64,000 nt of DNA from CAWHJB01 sp963698715 (GTDB taxonomy: Bacteria > Chloroflexota > Anaerolineae > Anaerolineales > UBA4823): positions 558,001 to 622,000 of the forward strand of contig CAVORW010000003.1 in the NCBI GenBank assembly GCA_963698715.1, written 5' to 3'. A program made the translations under genes and the position numbers. The notes under the pieces were generated by a model. It was not told the origin of the DNA. It did not search any database and worked only from the letters and a program-made list of their open reading frames with translations. This document shows, one piece after another, positions 9,675-19,243 of the stretch (positions are counted from its first letter, which is position 1; each line of letters opens with the position of its first letter).

Positions 9675-9735
9675 TATAGTAACAAGTTTCATTTTTATTT
9701 TTTGTTTCAAACTTGTACGGCCATCAGGACAAGTT
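9675..9735 (+). promoter_or_regulatory. Probable promoter -10 and operator of the GntR gene
   Basis: TATAGT at 9675-9680 is a good -10. An imperfect palindrome follows at 9710-9735, with arms AACTTGT and ACAAGTT around a 12-base centre. Its left half AAACTTGTACGGC recurs exactly ahead of the binding-protein gene at 13638. This suggests an autoregulated HutC-type repressor site (inference). The rest of 9488-9759 holds no gene. Confidence 0.5.
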
Positions 9736-9759
9736 CTATCCTTGGAGGGTAAACCGACA

Positions 9760-10551
9760 ATGCGGTCAAAAAAGACCTACCCAGTTGAAACATCTGCAAC
9801 CAGTAGTGATGCACTCGACCGACATAGCCCGATCCCACTCTACCAGCAACTCACTGACCTCTTGTCTTGTCAGATTAAACAAGGGGTTTTAAAACCCGGC
9901 GATGGATTACCATCGGAGCTTGACTTAGTACACCGCTTTGGAATCAGCCGCTACGTGGTCCGGCAAACATTGGCAAACCTTGTTCATCAGGGACTCATCT
10001 ACACTGAACAGGGCCGGGGGAGTTTTGTTTCATACCGAAGGCTGGAAAAAAAGCTTTCAATGCTGCAGAGCTATCATAAGAATATGCGCGATTGTGGACT
10101 TATCGTGTCTGTGGATGTTCTATGCAAGGAGATCATCACTCCACCTGCTGAGGTATCCAAGCAGCTCAGTTTGCAACCGGGCAAGCAGGCCTTTCACCTG
10201 GAACGGATCGCTTATCACAAGCAGATCCCGATAAACTTGCTGATATCAGATATTACGCTGTCAAAGCCACAGCTTGAGATTTTGATGCATTTCCCAGGTG
10301 GCTCATTGTACGAATATATGGCTGAAGCCTGTCATGTAGAACTATACCGGGCTCACAGCTATCTGGAAGTAGGTTTTGCTGGCGAACAAGAATCCCGGTT
10401 GTTGAATCTGCCGCGCGGTTCAGTGCTTATCCAGATTATCAGTCATGTGGTAGACCGGAATAATTCCCCTATAGAGTTCACCCGCATTGTTTACCCTGCT
10501 ACGATGTTTCGTTTTTACTTCGATAGTCAGATGGCTGTCACCGGGAATTAA
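9760..10551 (+). CDS. GntR-family regulator, HutC/UTRA type
   Basis: 263 residues from ATG 9760, preceded by GGAGGG; the TTG at 9742 lies within that site region and is less likely. N-terminal winged helix (PLYQQLTDLL... GDGLPSELDLVHRFGISRYVVRQTLANLVHQG) followed by a UTRA ligand-binding domain (F-H-L-E-R-I...FTRIVYP). UTRA regulators bind small sugars, sugar phosphates, amino acids or ureides. A palindrome lies just upstream of its own gene and half of it is repeated before the next importer operon, which suggests autoregulation and control of 13638-28977. FrlR, the regulator of fructosamine operons, is of the same class. Confidence 0.85.
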   Translation: MRSKKTYPVETSATSSDALDRHSPIPLYQQLTDLLSCQIKQGVLKPGDGLPSELDLVHRFGISRYVVRQTLANLVHQGLIYTEQGRGSFVSYRRLEKKLSMLQSYHKNMRDCGLIVSVDVLCKEIITPPAEVSKQLSLQPGKQAFHLERIAYHKQIPINLLISDITLSKPQLEILMHFPGGSLYEYMAEACHVELYRAHSYLEVGFAGEQESRLLNLPRGSVLIQIISHVVDRNNSPIEFTRIVYPATMFRFYFDSQMAVTGN

Positions 10552-10590
10552 GAATAGCCACGAGTTTCCAATCATAAGCTCTGATGAGAG

Positions 10591-12765
10591 ATGAAGATGA
10601 GTAACAAGCGAGTGAGTTCTAACATTAATCAACAAGGCTCGAGTATGAACAAAACATTAGAACAGGATGTCTATCAATTAAAAGTCTTGGGTCAGATTAA
10701 ACAGGCTGTGCTTGTAGACCAATCACCCCGCAATTTTGCCGAGACGGCGTTTGCTTACTTGGAAAAAATTATTCCCTATGACCATGCCAGCGTAATCCTG
10801 TTTGATTTCCATAAGGATGTTGGAGCAGCCCTGGCTGTGATGGGCTCAGCCAAGACAGGCATACAGCCTGGGGATACATTTGCATTGGAGGATTGCTTCT
10901 CTTCAATTGATCGATTGCGGGCTCCGGTTTCGTTAGAGGCCGAACTTTTGAGACCACAAACCTCTTGTTTGATGGAAAATTGCTTGCGTACAGCAGGAAT
11001 CCATTCCTATATGTCACACCTGCTGATCTCACACAACGCGATTATTGGCACACTCAATATCGCGTCGCACAGGGAAGAGCCTTATGATGAGACGGCTATC
11101 CGGATTGCACGCGATGTGGCAGATTCGCTGGCAGTAGCGATTCAAAAAGCGATGCTATTTAATCAAACCCGCTTAAAGGCCTTGGAACTCGAATCACTCT
11201 CCAAGTTGTCATTTGAACTGCGGCTTGCAGAATCCTGGAATGAAATTATCGCAATCATCTGCAAAGAGACCGAACGTGCCATTTGCGCCGATATCAGTGC
11301 AGTTATCTGGCGCGATGGAAAGAACTACCGTGTCACCAGTGGTGGGACAGGCGATGAAGAAATCATCGAACGAGAGCCGCCCAATTCTCCCGAGCTAACG
11401 ATCTGGAAATTATTGGATCAGGATCAGCCGATTTTCGTCAGCAACCCCATTCCGACAGTGGAAAAGATTTTGTCGAACTTACCAGAACTGCCTGCAGCGT
11501 TGTTGCTGCCTCTGAAAACTGGCGACCGTTTGGTGGGAAAGTTATTCCTTGGATTCTTATCTCCACGTGATTTTACTGCCGAGGACGAGCGATTGCTCAC
11601 CTCGATTGCAGATATTGCTGGCAATGCGCTCTATCGGGCGAAGGTCATGGAAACCCTGGAAGACCTGGTTTCAAATCGTACAAGGCAATTGGAAACCCTC
11701 TATAACATCTCAAAAACGATCAATCAAACTTCCGACCTATCGCTAACGCTTGAGCGTTCATTAGCGTACTTGCAGCAAGCGACAGGAACCAGCGCGGTTA
11801 TTCATCTTATGGATGATGTTAGTAAAACTTTAGTCCTGAAGGCGGCGCATAATCTGCCAGTGGTCTGTTTTGCGGAGGTTCAGCGTATTGCTGCAAGTGT
11901 GACTAATTCCGGCAGTCTCAAGCAGGTAAAGTTATGCTGCACCGAATGTGATCATGGGCCATACCTCGGTCAGGATGTCCATTATATTGGTCTTCCATTA
12001 ATCGGCAAGCAGCAGGATTTGGGTGTGCTAAGCCTACTTTCTACCAGTAACAATGCCTGGGGTGAGGATGATCTGCCCCTCCTGTCTGGGGTGGCTGATC
12101 ATATCTCAATCGCGATAGAAAATGCTCAATTGCGTAATCGATCCGAAGCAGCCATTGTTATTGAGGAGCGCCAGAGCCTGGCCAGAGAGTTACACGACTC
12201 GATTTCACAACTACTGTACAGCCAATTGTTGTTTGCTCAGGCGGGTCAGCGTGCCTATGAGACTGGCGAACTGGAACTTATCCCCCTTTACCTGAATCGG
12301 TTGGGCGAAGTGGCTGAACAAGCGTTTAAGGAAATGCGGCTGATGATTTATTCGCTTCGTCCCCAGCTTTTGGAGAGCGTCGGTCTGACAGGTGCGCTCC
12401 AGCACCGCCTGGCGACCGTAGAGAAACGGACCGGGCTGGACACTCATTTGAATGTCAGTCAGGATTTAAAGCTGCCGGCTGCTATTGAGGATGCTTTATT
12501 TCGTATCGCTCAAGAAGCCCTAAATAATACGCTTAAGCATGCATCAGCCACCTCTGTCGATGTGAGCTTGCATACCGGAGACGGTTGGGTATCGCTTACT
12601 GTGGCTGATAACGGGAAGGGATTTGATCGAGAACGCGTAGTAGAAGGCGTAGGTCTGTCGAGTTTGCAAGAGCGCGCTTGCCAACTGGGTGGATCGTTGA
12701 CAATCCTCTCGCAACCATTAAATGGCACAACGATTTTGGCCAATATTCCATACCGGAATAATTAA
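10591..12765 (+). CDS. Soluble GAF-domain histidine kinase, HisKA_3 type
   Basis: 724 residues without membrane spans. Two or three GAF-like sensor domains occupy roughly residues 30-200, 215-360 and 375-520. Then come the HisKA_3 phospho-acceptor box with H535 (SLARELHDSISQLLYSQ) and a HATPase domain with N box (EALNNTLKHAS), G1 box (DNGKGFD) and GLSSLQERA. It should sense a cytoplasmic small molecule or redox state and phosphorylate the NarL-type regulator 10 bases downstream. A later start at 10645 is possible because neither ATG has a strong ribosome site. Its catalytic residues are all present, unlike the second pair at 38706-40198. Confidence 0.85.
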   Translation: MKMSNKRVSSNINQQGSSMNKTLEQDVYQLKVLGQIKQAVLVDQSPRNFAETAFAYLEKIIPYDHASVILFDFHKDVGAALAVMGSAKTGIQPGDTFALEDCFSSIDRLRAPVSLEAELLRPQTSCLMENCLRTAGIHSYMSHLLISHNAIIGTLNIASHREEPYDETAIRIARDVADSLAVAIQKAMLFNQTRLKALELESLSKLSFELRLAESWNEIIAIICKETERAICADISAVIWRDGKNYRVTSGGTGDEEIIEREPPNSPELTIWKLLDQDQPIFVSNPIPTVEKILSNLPELPAALLLPLKTGDRLVGKLFLGFLSPRDFTAEDERLLTSIADIAGNALYRAKVMETLEDLVSNRTRQLETLYNISKTINQTSDLSLTLERSLAYLQQATGTSAVIHLMDDVSKTLVLKAAHNLPVVCFAEVQRIAASVTNSGSLKQVKLCCTECDHGPYLGQDVHYIGLPLIGKQQDLGVLSLLSTSNNAWGEDDLPLLSGVADHISIAIENAQLRNRSEAAIVIEERQSLARELHDSISQLLYSQLLFAQAGQRAYETGELELIPLYLNRLGEVAEQAFKEMRLMIYSLRPQLLESVGLTGALQHRLATVEKRTGLDTHLNVSQDLKLPAAIEDALFRIAQEALNNTLKHASATSVDVSLHTGDGWVSLTVADNGKGFDRERVVEGVGLSSLQERACQLGGSLTILSQPLNGTTILANIPYRNN

Positions 12766-12775
12766 AAGGAGAAGT

Positions 12776-13444
12776 ATGGAATCCAAGATTCGGATCCTGA
12801 TTGTTGACGACCATGCCATTGTCCGTGAAGGCTTGCGGGCTGTCGTAGGCATGGAGAATGACATGCAAGTCGTGGGGGAAGCCGAAGACGGATTTGACGC
12901 AGTCAGTGCGGCGGGAGATCTGCAACCGGACGTGATCTTAATGGATTTGCTGATGCCGCGTAAAGGAGGAATGGCAGCCACTGCGGAAATTCTTGAAACA
13001 GATCCAAACGCGCGTATCCTGGTGTTGACCAGCTTTGCCGAAATCGACAAGATTTTACCAGCAATAAAATTGGGCGTTCAAGGTTATGTGGTTAAAAATT
13101 CCAACCCAAAGGAATTGATTCAAGCTATTCGTAATGTTGCCGGCGGAGGGGTGTACATGACGCCAGAGATTTCCCAACTGTTGTTCCACGCAATTAGCCA
13201 AACCGAGGCAAATTCTGCGTCACCCTCGGTGGATCAATTATCGCCACGGGAGATTGAGGTTCTTAAACTTGTTGCTCAAGGTCTTACTAACGACGAGATT
13301 GGTACCCGTTTGTTTATCAGCAGCCGGACGGTTGGAGTGCATGTTAGCCATATTCTCGTCAAAATGAATCTTACCAACCGTACCCAGGCAGCTCTCCTTG
13401 CTCTTCGTGTGGGCCTGGTAAGTTTGCATCCAGGATTAAGCTAA
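12776..13444 (+). CDS. NarL/FixJ-type response regulator
   Basis: 222 residues from ATG 12776, which has AAAAGGAG just before it. The receiver domain has the acidic pair (IVDDHAIVREGL), the phospho-acceptor Asp in VILMDLLMP, and the Lys in VVKNSNPKE. A LuxR-type helix-turn-helix follows (LSPREIEVLKLVAQGLTNDEIGTRLFISSRTVGVHVSHIL). It is the cognate partner of the kinase that ends 10 bases upstream, and probably controls importer or catabolic genes on either side. Confidence 0.9.
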   Translation: MESKIRILIVDDHAIVREGLRAVVGMENDMQVVGEAEDGFDAVSAAGDLQPDVILMDLLMPRKGGMAATAEILETDPNARILVLTSFAEIDKILPAIKLGVQGYVVKNSNPKELIQAIRNVAGGGVYMTPEISQLLFHAISQTEANSASPSVDQLSPREIEVLKLVAQGLTNDEIGTRLFISSRTVGVHVSHILVKMNLTNRTQAALLALRVGLVSLHPGLS

Positions 13445-13562
13445 ATAGGACCCTCAATTCTTATCTGGTTAAAGAATTTACGTATTCCCAGCCCTCGAAT
13501 AGTCCAGATTTTATTTATAACTGAATAAACACAAAACAGATGACGCATCTTCAGGGTTCCGG

Positions 13563-13593
13563 TATAGTTAAACTTGTACGGCTATCTGTACAG
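13563..13593 (+). promoter_or_regulatory. Probable promoter -10 and GntR operator before importer operon
   Basis: TATAGT (13563-13568) is followed directly by AAACTTGTACGGC and then CTGTACAG at 13586-13593, giving half-sites TTGTAC and GTACAG. The first 13 bases are identical to the element before the GntR gene. Placed over the start of transcription it would work as a repressor site (inference). Confidence 0.5.
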
Positions 13594-13637
13594 CTTATCT
13601 ATCCGGTCCAGGTTATAGAGAAAAAGGAGAAAATCGA

Positions 13638-15050
13638 ATGCCGAAAATTAACCTGCTAACTAAAATTATGTTTCTTGGGTTAGCTCTTGTGCTTGTGGCA
13701 ACCCAATGCGCCGCGCCGCCTGCCACACCAATCACAATTGAGCGCACGGTTGAAGTGCCTGTGGAGGTTGAAAAGACCGTGGTAGTGATCGAGACCCAGG
13801 TCGTGGAAGTTATGACAACACCCGAACCCGAGCCGAACAAAGAGCCGCTTCCGGAGATTCTCTTATGGGCAAAGACTGGCCCTGAAGGCGACGCCCTGGA
13901 AAAGTCAGCTGTTGTATACACTCGCGAGACTGGCAATCCAGTAAGAGTGCTGATTGTAGGGCGGGCTGGTTTTCGACAGAAATACAATACGGCTCTGGCA
14001 GCCGGGAGCGACGAGGTGGATGGAATCCTGGATATCGCCCGCGTAACCCCAAGTTTGGCAGCGGCAGGCTTGCTAGCGCCGCTCGATGATTACATTATGA
14101 ATGATCCTGCTTACAATCTGGATGATATTCCAGCCCCGGTTCAGTTTGAGATGATGTACGATGGTAAATGGTATATGGCCCCGACGGATATCTCCCAAGA
14201 AACCCTTGTCTATCGGAAAGATCTTATCCCAGAAGCCCCCAAAACATGGGTTGAGCTACGTGAAAACGCTTTGAATTTCACCAGATCTATTAACCCGGAC
14301 TCTCCCACGGATTTCGGCTATGCCTATGCAGGCATGCCTGGCAACTTGGTCGGGACTGTTCTTGGCATCCAGCACGGGTACGGTGGCAAGATTGTGGACG
14401 AGAACCTGTGTGTGCTGGTCGACAGCCCTGAGTTCATTCAGGCCTTCTCCTTTTTGACAGATATGAAGAATATTGATCAGGCTACACCTCCTGACCTTTC
14501 GGCATGGGATTATGCCGAACTTTTGACAGCTCTTCAGGAAGGCATTGTGGCCCAGGCATCGTTCTTCAACGCAGGTATGCCGGTCTTGACCGATTGTGAG
14601 CAGTCGCCCGATGTTTGCAATGACCAGATCGCTTATGTTCCGCAGCCAGCCGGCCCACTGGGCAGCTTTACCCGCATCAATCCGCTTGGGATTATGGTTA
14701 ACTCGGCCAGCACGCGCATGGATGCAGTATGGGCGTTTTTGTCCTGGCTCACTGGTCCGGATGGCTCGCTGGTATATACCCAGTTCGGTGGCAACAGCGC
14801 CCGCACCAGTGTGCTTACAAATCCAGAGATTGTGGCTAAGCGTCCCTGGCTACCTGAAATGTCCGAAGCCAGCAAAAACGGCGTGGGCAACCTGCGCATT
14901 GCACAAGCAGCGGAGATCAACGATATCTTCAACAAGTGGGCTGACCAGGCATTAGCGGGGAATATTACCGGTGAAGAAGCGCTGAAAAGTGCTGCAGAAG
15001 AACTGCGGACAGTCCTGGACGAAGCCAATAATGCGGCTTGTAAACAATAA
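13638..15050 (+). CDS. ABC importer solute-binding lipoprotein, family 1
   Basis: 470 residues. A signal peptide ends at C24 (LVATQC), followed by a Val/Glu-rich stretch (TVEVPVEVEKTVVVIETQVV) and a Pro/Glu linker, then the sugar-binding fold from ILLWAKTGPEGDALE. RBS AAAAAGGAG lies before ATG 13638. It feeds the permeases at 15229 and 16152. The probable GntR operator lies 45 bases upstream. Only distant in sequence from the minus-strand binding protein at 310, so a different ligand is expected. No CUT1 ATPase is encoded nearby. Confidence 0.85.
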   Translation: MPKINLLTKIMFLGLALVLVATQCAAPPATPITIERTVEVPVEVEKTVVVIETQVVEVMTTPEPEPNKEPLPEILLWAKTGPEGDALEKSAVVYTRETGNPVRVLIVGRAGFRQKYNTALAAGSDEVDGILDIARVTPSLAAAGLLAPLDDYIMNDPAYNLDDIPAPVQFEMMYDGKWYMAPTDISQETLVYRKDLIPEAPKTWVELRENALNFTRSINPDSPTDFGYAYAGMPGNLVGTVLGIQHGYGGKIVDENLCVLVDSPEFIQAFSFLTDMKNIDQATPPDLSAWDYAELLTALQEGIVAQASFFNAGMPVLTDCEQSPDVCNDQIAYVPQPAGPLGSFTRINPLGIMVNSASTRMDAVWAFLSWLTGPDGSLVYTQFGGNSARTSVLTNPEIVAKRPWLPEMSEASKNGVGNLRIAQAAEINDIFNKWADQALAGNITGEEALKSAAEELRTVLDEANNAACKQ

Positions 15051-15080
15051 GCCGACTATAAATCTGTTCCTATCTAATCA

Positions 15081-15115
15081 GGATGCAGGTCATGAAACCT
15101 CAATGACCTGCATCC
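15081..15115 (+). terminator. Perfect 13-bp hairpin between binding protein and permeases
   Basis: GGATGCAGGTCAT (15081-15093) pairs fully with ATGACCTGCATCC (15103-15115) over a 9-base loop. It lies 31 bases past the binding-protein stop. It probably lets only part of transcription pass or protects the upstream message, so that binding protein exceeds permease, as in other importer operons. Confidence 0.65.
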
Positions 15116-15228
15116 GCCTTTCACCCAATTTTGCACTCCTGGAACTGCGGCTATCCATGTAAGTCATATCGCTCACAACAATAATCCATAATTGTTATGC
15201 ATAGCCTTCCTTCTCATATGAATATAAA

Positions 15229-16142
15229 ATGATGAACACTAGCTTTTCCCGACGGTTCTTAAATATGGTGGATCGCAAGATCAACCTCATTATGGTTGCC
15301 CCTGCCGTGCTCATCCTGGGTGGCTTGGTAATCTACCCGTTTTTATACAATATTAATTTGAGCGTGCACGATGCCGGGTTGTTAAATATCCGTTCGGGAA
15401 ATTTTCGAGTATGTTGGTTTAAAGAATTACGTGACTACCTTCAAGGATGTCTTTGTTCAGAGGGCCTTGCTGCGCACATTCTATTTCTCGGCGATCACGG
15501 TCTTTTTACAGTTGACTGTTGGGTTGATCGCAGCCCTGGCCTTTAACACAGGATTTTAAGGGGAAAGGTTTCCTGATGCCGCTGGCCCTGGCGCCTATGA
15601 TGATTACACCGGTGGCGGTTGGCTTATTTTGGCGTATGCTTCTCAACACGAAATGGGGGGTGGTCAATTACTTGTTGACCCTAATTGGGCTTCCGCCGCA
15701 ATCCTGGCTGGCGGACCAGAGAATTGCATTTATCTCTATAATCATCGTGCAAGTGTGGTGGGGGGTCTCCTTTGTTTTTTTGATCTTGCTGGGCGGGTTG
15801 AGCGCTTTGCCCAAAGAGCCGTACGAGTCAGCTACGATAGATGGAGCGTCCAGTTGGCAGGCTTTTCGTTTTATTACCCTCCCGCTGCTTAAACCAGTTC
15901 TGGTTGTGGTGGCAACCATTCGCATTATCGATGCTTTACGCGAATTTGACATCATCTATACTCTCACCGGGGGAGGTCCAGGAGATGCTACCCGCGTGTT
16001 CACCCTTGAGCTGTTCAAGACCGCCTTCGAGCGAGGTAATTACGGGCTAGCCGCGGCTCAAGCCATTATCCTATTACTCATCATTTTGGTATTTACATTT
16101 GGCCTCGTTCGGGCTCTCTCCCGCACAGGGAATATGGAATAG
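15229..16142 (+). CDS. ABC sugar importer permease, MalF type (two frame breaks)
   Basis: From ATG 15229 the frame breaks near 15405 (an extra T in AAATTTTCGAG) and near 15556 (an extra T in GATTTTAAGG). Removing both gives one protein of about 304 residues: NFEYVGLKNYVTTFKDV then NTGFKGKGFLMPLALAP. The second half is a clean CUT1 permease with the EAA loop (KEPYESATIDGASSWQAFRF). Both extra bases extend a T run, the pattern of a sequencing error. Partner of 16152. Confidence 0.75.
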
Positions 16143-16151
16143 GGTGCTGAC

Positions 16152-16982
16152 ATGGAAATCGAACTCCAAAAGCGAATAACCCTAACGGTAGCATTTCTGG
16201 TTGCCCTTGGTCTGGTGGTCTGGTTAATATTTCCACCGTTATGGATGATCATGACATCTTTTAAGCAGGGACGCGATGTGTTTGACCTTCCCCCCAAAGT
16301 GTTTTTTTCACCAACCCTAGAAAACTATATTTCGATCTTTGGCCGGCCTGATCTTTTAAAGGTGTTTGGAAACACGGTTGTGGTCAGCGTGGTAGCTTCT
16401 GGACTAACCTTGATATTTGGGTCGATGGCGGCTTACTCCATGGCCCGTTTCAGGACCGGCGGCCAACCACTATTGTTTGGTACGCTTCTTTTTCGTGTCT
16501 TACCCCCGATCGTGATTGGTTTACCGTTCTTTATCGTCTTCAGCCGCCTGAACCTGATTGATACATTGCGTGGATTGGTGTTGGCGTACGTGGCTTTCTT
16601 ATTACCGAGTACGATCTGGCTTATGATCCCGTTCTTTGGAGATATTCCACGGGAGATCGAGGACGCAGCCATGGTGGATGGCTGCAGCCGGTTTGGAACT
16701 TTTTTGCGAGTGGTTGTACCCCTGGCACAACCCGGATTAGTGGTAACTGGGATCTACAACTTGTTAGGTGCATGGAATCATTTCTTTTACGGGTTGATCC
16801 TCACATCGTTTAACGCCCGTACGCTACCAGTAGAAGCATCTAACTTCGTTGGCGAATACGCTTTACAGTGGGGTGAAGTATCGGCTATCGGCTCTTTGCT
16901 GATCATTCCGCCCATCCTGGTGGCGTTTTTCCTTCAGAAGTACCTGGTACGTGGCTTGACCCTTGGAGCTGTAAAGGGATAG
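16152..16982 (+). CDS. ABC sugar importer permease, MalG type
   Basis: 276 residues, about six membrane segments, with the EAA loop (PREIEDAAMVDGCSRFGTFLRV) and the usual C-terminus (FFLQKYLVRGLTLGAVKG). Intact. It starts 9 bases after its MalF-type partner, and 17 bases separate it from the SIS gene. The direct linkage to an SIS protein and a PfkB kinase says the imported compound carries a sugar that is phosphorylated and then cleaved or isomerised. Confidence 0.88.
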   Translation: MEIELQKRITLTVAFLVALGLVVWLIFPPLWMIMTSFKQGRDVFDLPPKVFFSPTLENYISIFGRPDLLKVFGNTVVVSVVASGLTLIFGSMAAYSMARFRTGGQPLLFGTLLFRVLPPIVIGLPFFIVFSRLNLIDTLRGLVLAYVAFLLPSTIWLMIPFFGDIPREIEDAAMVDGCSRFGTFLRVVVPLAQPGLVVTGIYNLLGAWNHFFYGLILTSFNARTLPVEASNFVGEYALQWGEVSAIGSLLIIPPILVAFFLQKYLVRGLTLGAVKG

Positions 16983-16999
16983 TCGTGGAGGACTATGAA

Positions 17000-18137
17000 A
17001 TGAACAACTCTTTGAAACGTCCTGCAGCTAAGGCCAATGAGCCCTCAACGGATGCTCCTAATGACCCTAATCGCTTAAAACGCTCCATACTAACCTATAA
17101 AGAAGCCATGGAGCAAGGTCCTGTACTTCGTGAAGCAATTGAGGCTGAAGGCGAAAATTTGAAAACCATTGCCAAGCAATTGTCCAAACGCCAGCTTCAG
17201 CGAGTGATCATTCTGGGGTGCGGCGATTTATGGTTTGTAGGCGTTGGGGTGCGTTTTGCACTGGAATACCTGCTCGGGTTGCCGGTAGAGCCAATGCAAG
17301 CGCTTGATAGTGCTTTGTACTATAGCCATACATTAGGGGCAGACTGTCTTGTAATTGGGATAAGTTCGGGTGGCAATACTCCGGCGGTTATGGATGCCTT
17401 GCGTGCTGCTCAGAACAGGGACGCAGTGACTATTGGAGTGAGCAACAATGCCGGAACAGCCGTGTTGACGACCTTTGATTATAGAATACTGGTTCGCGGA
17501 ATGCGCAAAGGTTGGCCTACACAAGCCAGCACATCGACTATGGTTGTACTATTGCAGCTGGGAATCGAGTTGGCTCGCTGAGAGCGGCACTCTCGCCAAG
17601 TCCGAACTTGACAACTTTGCAGCCAGGCTGGATCTGATACCTGAGGTTATGGAAAATGTTCTAAAACAGGTCGAAAGGCCAATCCAGGAGCTGGCTGAAG
17701 AGTTGGCAGCTGCTAATTTCCTGTTTTTCTGTGCTGGTGGACCGCATCAGGCGGCAGCGGCGTTTGGAGCGGCAAAAGTCAAGGAACTGTGTCCGATCCA
17801 TGCGGAAGTGATTCCCCTGGAAGAGTTCCACCACTACCGTTCGCTCAAGCCAGGTGATCCATTAATCCTGCTTGCGCCAGATAACGTCAGTCATTCTCGC
17901 GCTTTGGATACAGCACAGGTAGGAAGATACGATGGCGGTAGGATTTATGCCTTCGTCCCGGAGGGCGAGATAGAGATCGCTGCGGCAGCACAATGGCGCC
18001 TGCACCTGCCGCAGGTTGACCCATATTTGGCCCCAGTGATATATAGCCTGCCGTTGCACCTATTTGCATACTATCTGGCAATGGAGAAATACAGGCTAGG
18101 TTTAGGGTACACACCGGCTTTCCCTGTTCAGGTATAG
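17000..18137 (+). CDS. SIS-domain sugar-phosphate isomerase/deglycase-like protein (one frame break)
   Basis: Start ATG 17000 is chosen because GGAGGAC precedes it. The frame breaks near 17578; repaired, it reads about 379 residues with two SIS domains. The first has ILGCGDLWFVGVGVRF and the ISSGGNTPAV phosphate loop; the second has FFCAGGPHQAAAAFGAAKV and LEEFHHYRSLKPGD. It resembles the isomerase half of GlmS and FrlB-type fructosamine-6-phosphate deglycases, which release an amine from a phosphorylated keto-sugar. The next gene, 4 bases on, is a PfkB kinase, the pairing found in frlB/frlD. Paralogue at 26304. Substrate unknown. Confidence 0.75.
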
Positions 18138-18140
18138 CGT

Positions 18141-19199
18141 ATGGGCGTTTCTTTTGTAACTGTAGGCAATTTCAATATTGACAACATTGTGAACTCCGAT
18201 GGGATGGTTACGCTCCAAAACATTGGCGGAAATGGGGTGTTTTCGGCAATTGGAGCCCATATCTGGTCATCTAATGTCGGCGTGCTTAGTGTAATCCCTG
18301 AGAATTACCCGGCTATCTGGCTTAATGAGTTGGAGCGAGCTGGAATTGACCTGAGTGGTGTTCGACGCTCCGCCCCACCTGTAGAGCTCGAGGAGTGGTT
18401 TTTTTACCAACCGGATGGCAGCCGTGTGGACCATATCTACGCTCCCTCAACGGCAGAGCTCCTGCTGCCTTTCAATTTGATGCAATCTCCGCAACAACTC
18501 GGGTCGGAGCAAGTAGGTGCGTTGGTGGAATGGGTCAAAGGATTTCCAACAGATGCAGGAGTATCCTTCAGCCAGTTTCGAGAGCAAAATCCTTTGCGGC
18601 CCGAATATATTCCGGATGTATACTGGCCAATCTTGGGCTGCCATATCGCACCCAATCGTTATGATGTGCAGTTAATCATGGCCAAATCCTTCAAATCGAA
18701 GGGGGTTTTGGTGTCGCTTGATCCTTCAATGGATACTGTTGTACAACCAGGCTCACCGCGATCTATAAAGCAAAGATTGGCAGCCTTGTTAGCGCATGTC
18801 GATATATTCTTACCCAGCCAGAAAGAGCTGCAGGCTCTTTGTCCAGGTAAAACGCATACAGAAGCAATCATGAGTATGGCTCAGATGGGCCCATCAGTCA
18901 TTGGAGTCAAGCTGGGTGGACAGGGCTCTTTAGTTTGGGATCGTCAACGCAATGAATTTCTCCATATCCCAGTATACCCTTCAAAGGTGACCGATCTGAC
19001 TGGGGCGGGCGATGCTTATTGTGGCGGTTTTTTGGTAGGGATGATTGAAGCGAGTGACCCATTTGTTGCCGCACGTTTCGGTTCAGTTTCTGCCTCTTTG
19101 GTGATCGAGAGGGATGATGTTTCTATGGCGCTGCGTTTTAATCGTTATCAAGCCAGCCTGAGGCCGAACTCGGTTCAAGCATCCTCTATATTATGTTAG
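18141..19199 (+). CDS. PfkB-family carbohydrate kinase
   Basis: 352 residues, longer than the other two PfkB proteins here because of an insert in the middle (roughly residues 90-180). Opening GNFNIDNIVNSDG, substrate loop GGNGVFSAIGAHIW, ATP and catalytic motif DLTGAGDAYCGGFLVG. It follows the SIS gene by 4 bases. It likely makes the 6-phosphate that the SIS protein cleaves. Nearest named analogy is FrlD (fructosamine kinase), but sequence alone does not fix the substrate. Confidence 0.82.
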   Translation: MGVSFVTVGNFNIDNIVNSDGMVTLQNIGGNGVFSAIGAHIWSSNVGVLSVIPENYPAIWLNELERAGIDLSGVRRSAPPVELEEWFFYQPDGSRVDHIYAPSTAELLLPFNLMQSPQQLGSEQVGALVEWVKGFPTDAGVSFSQFREQNPLRPEYIPDVYWPILGCHIAPNRYDVQLIMAKSFKSKGVLVSLDPSMDTVVQPGSPRSIKQRLAALLAHVDIFLPSQKELQALCPGKTHTEAIMSMAQMGPSVIGVKLGGQGSLVWDRQRNEFLHIPVYPSKVTDLTGAGDAYCGGFLVGMIEASDPFVAARFGSVSASLVIERDDVSMALRFNRYQASLRPNSVQASSILC

Positions 19200-19243
19200 C
19201 CCAAATCAGCAATAAACTGTGCCTGGGGTAGCGAGCAATCAAC

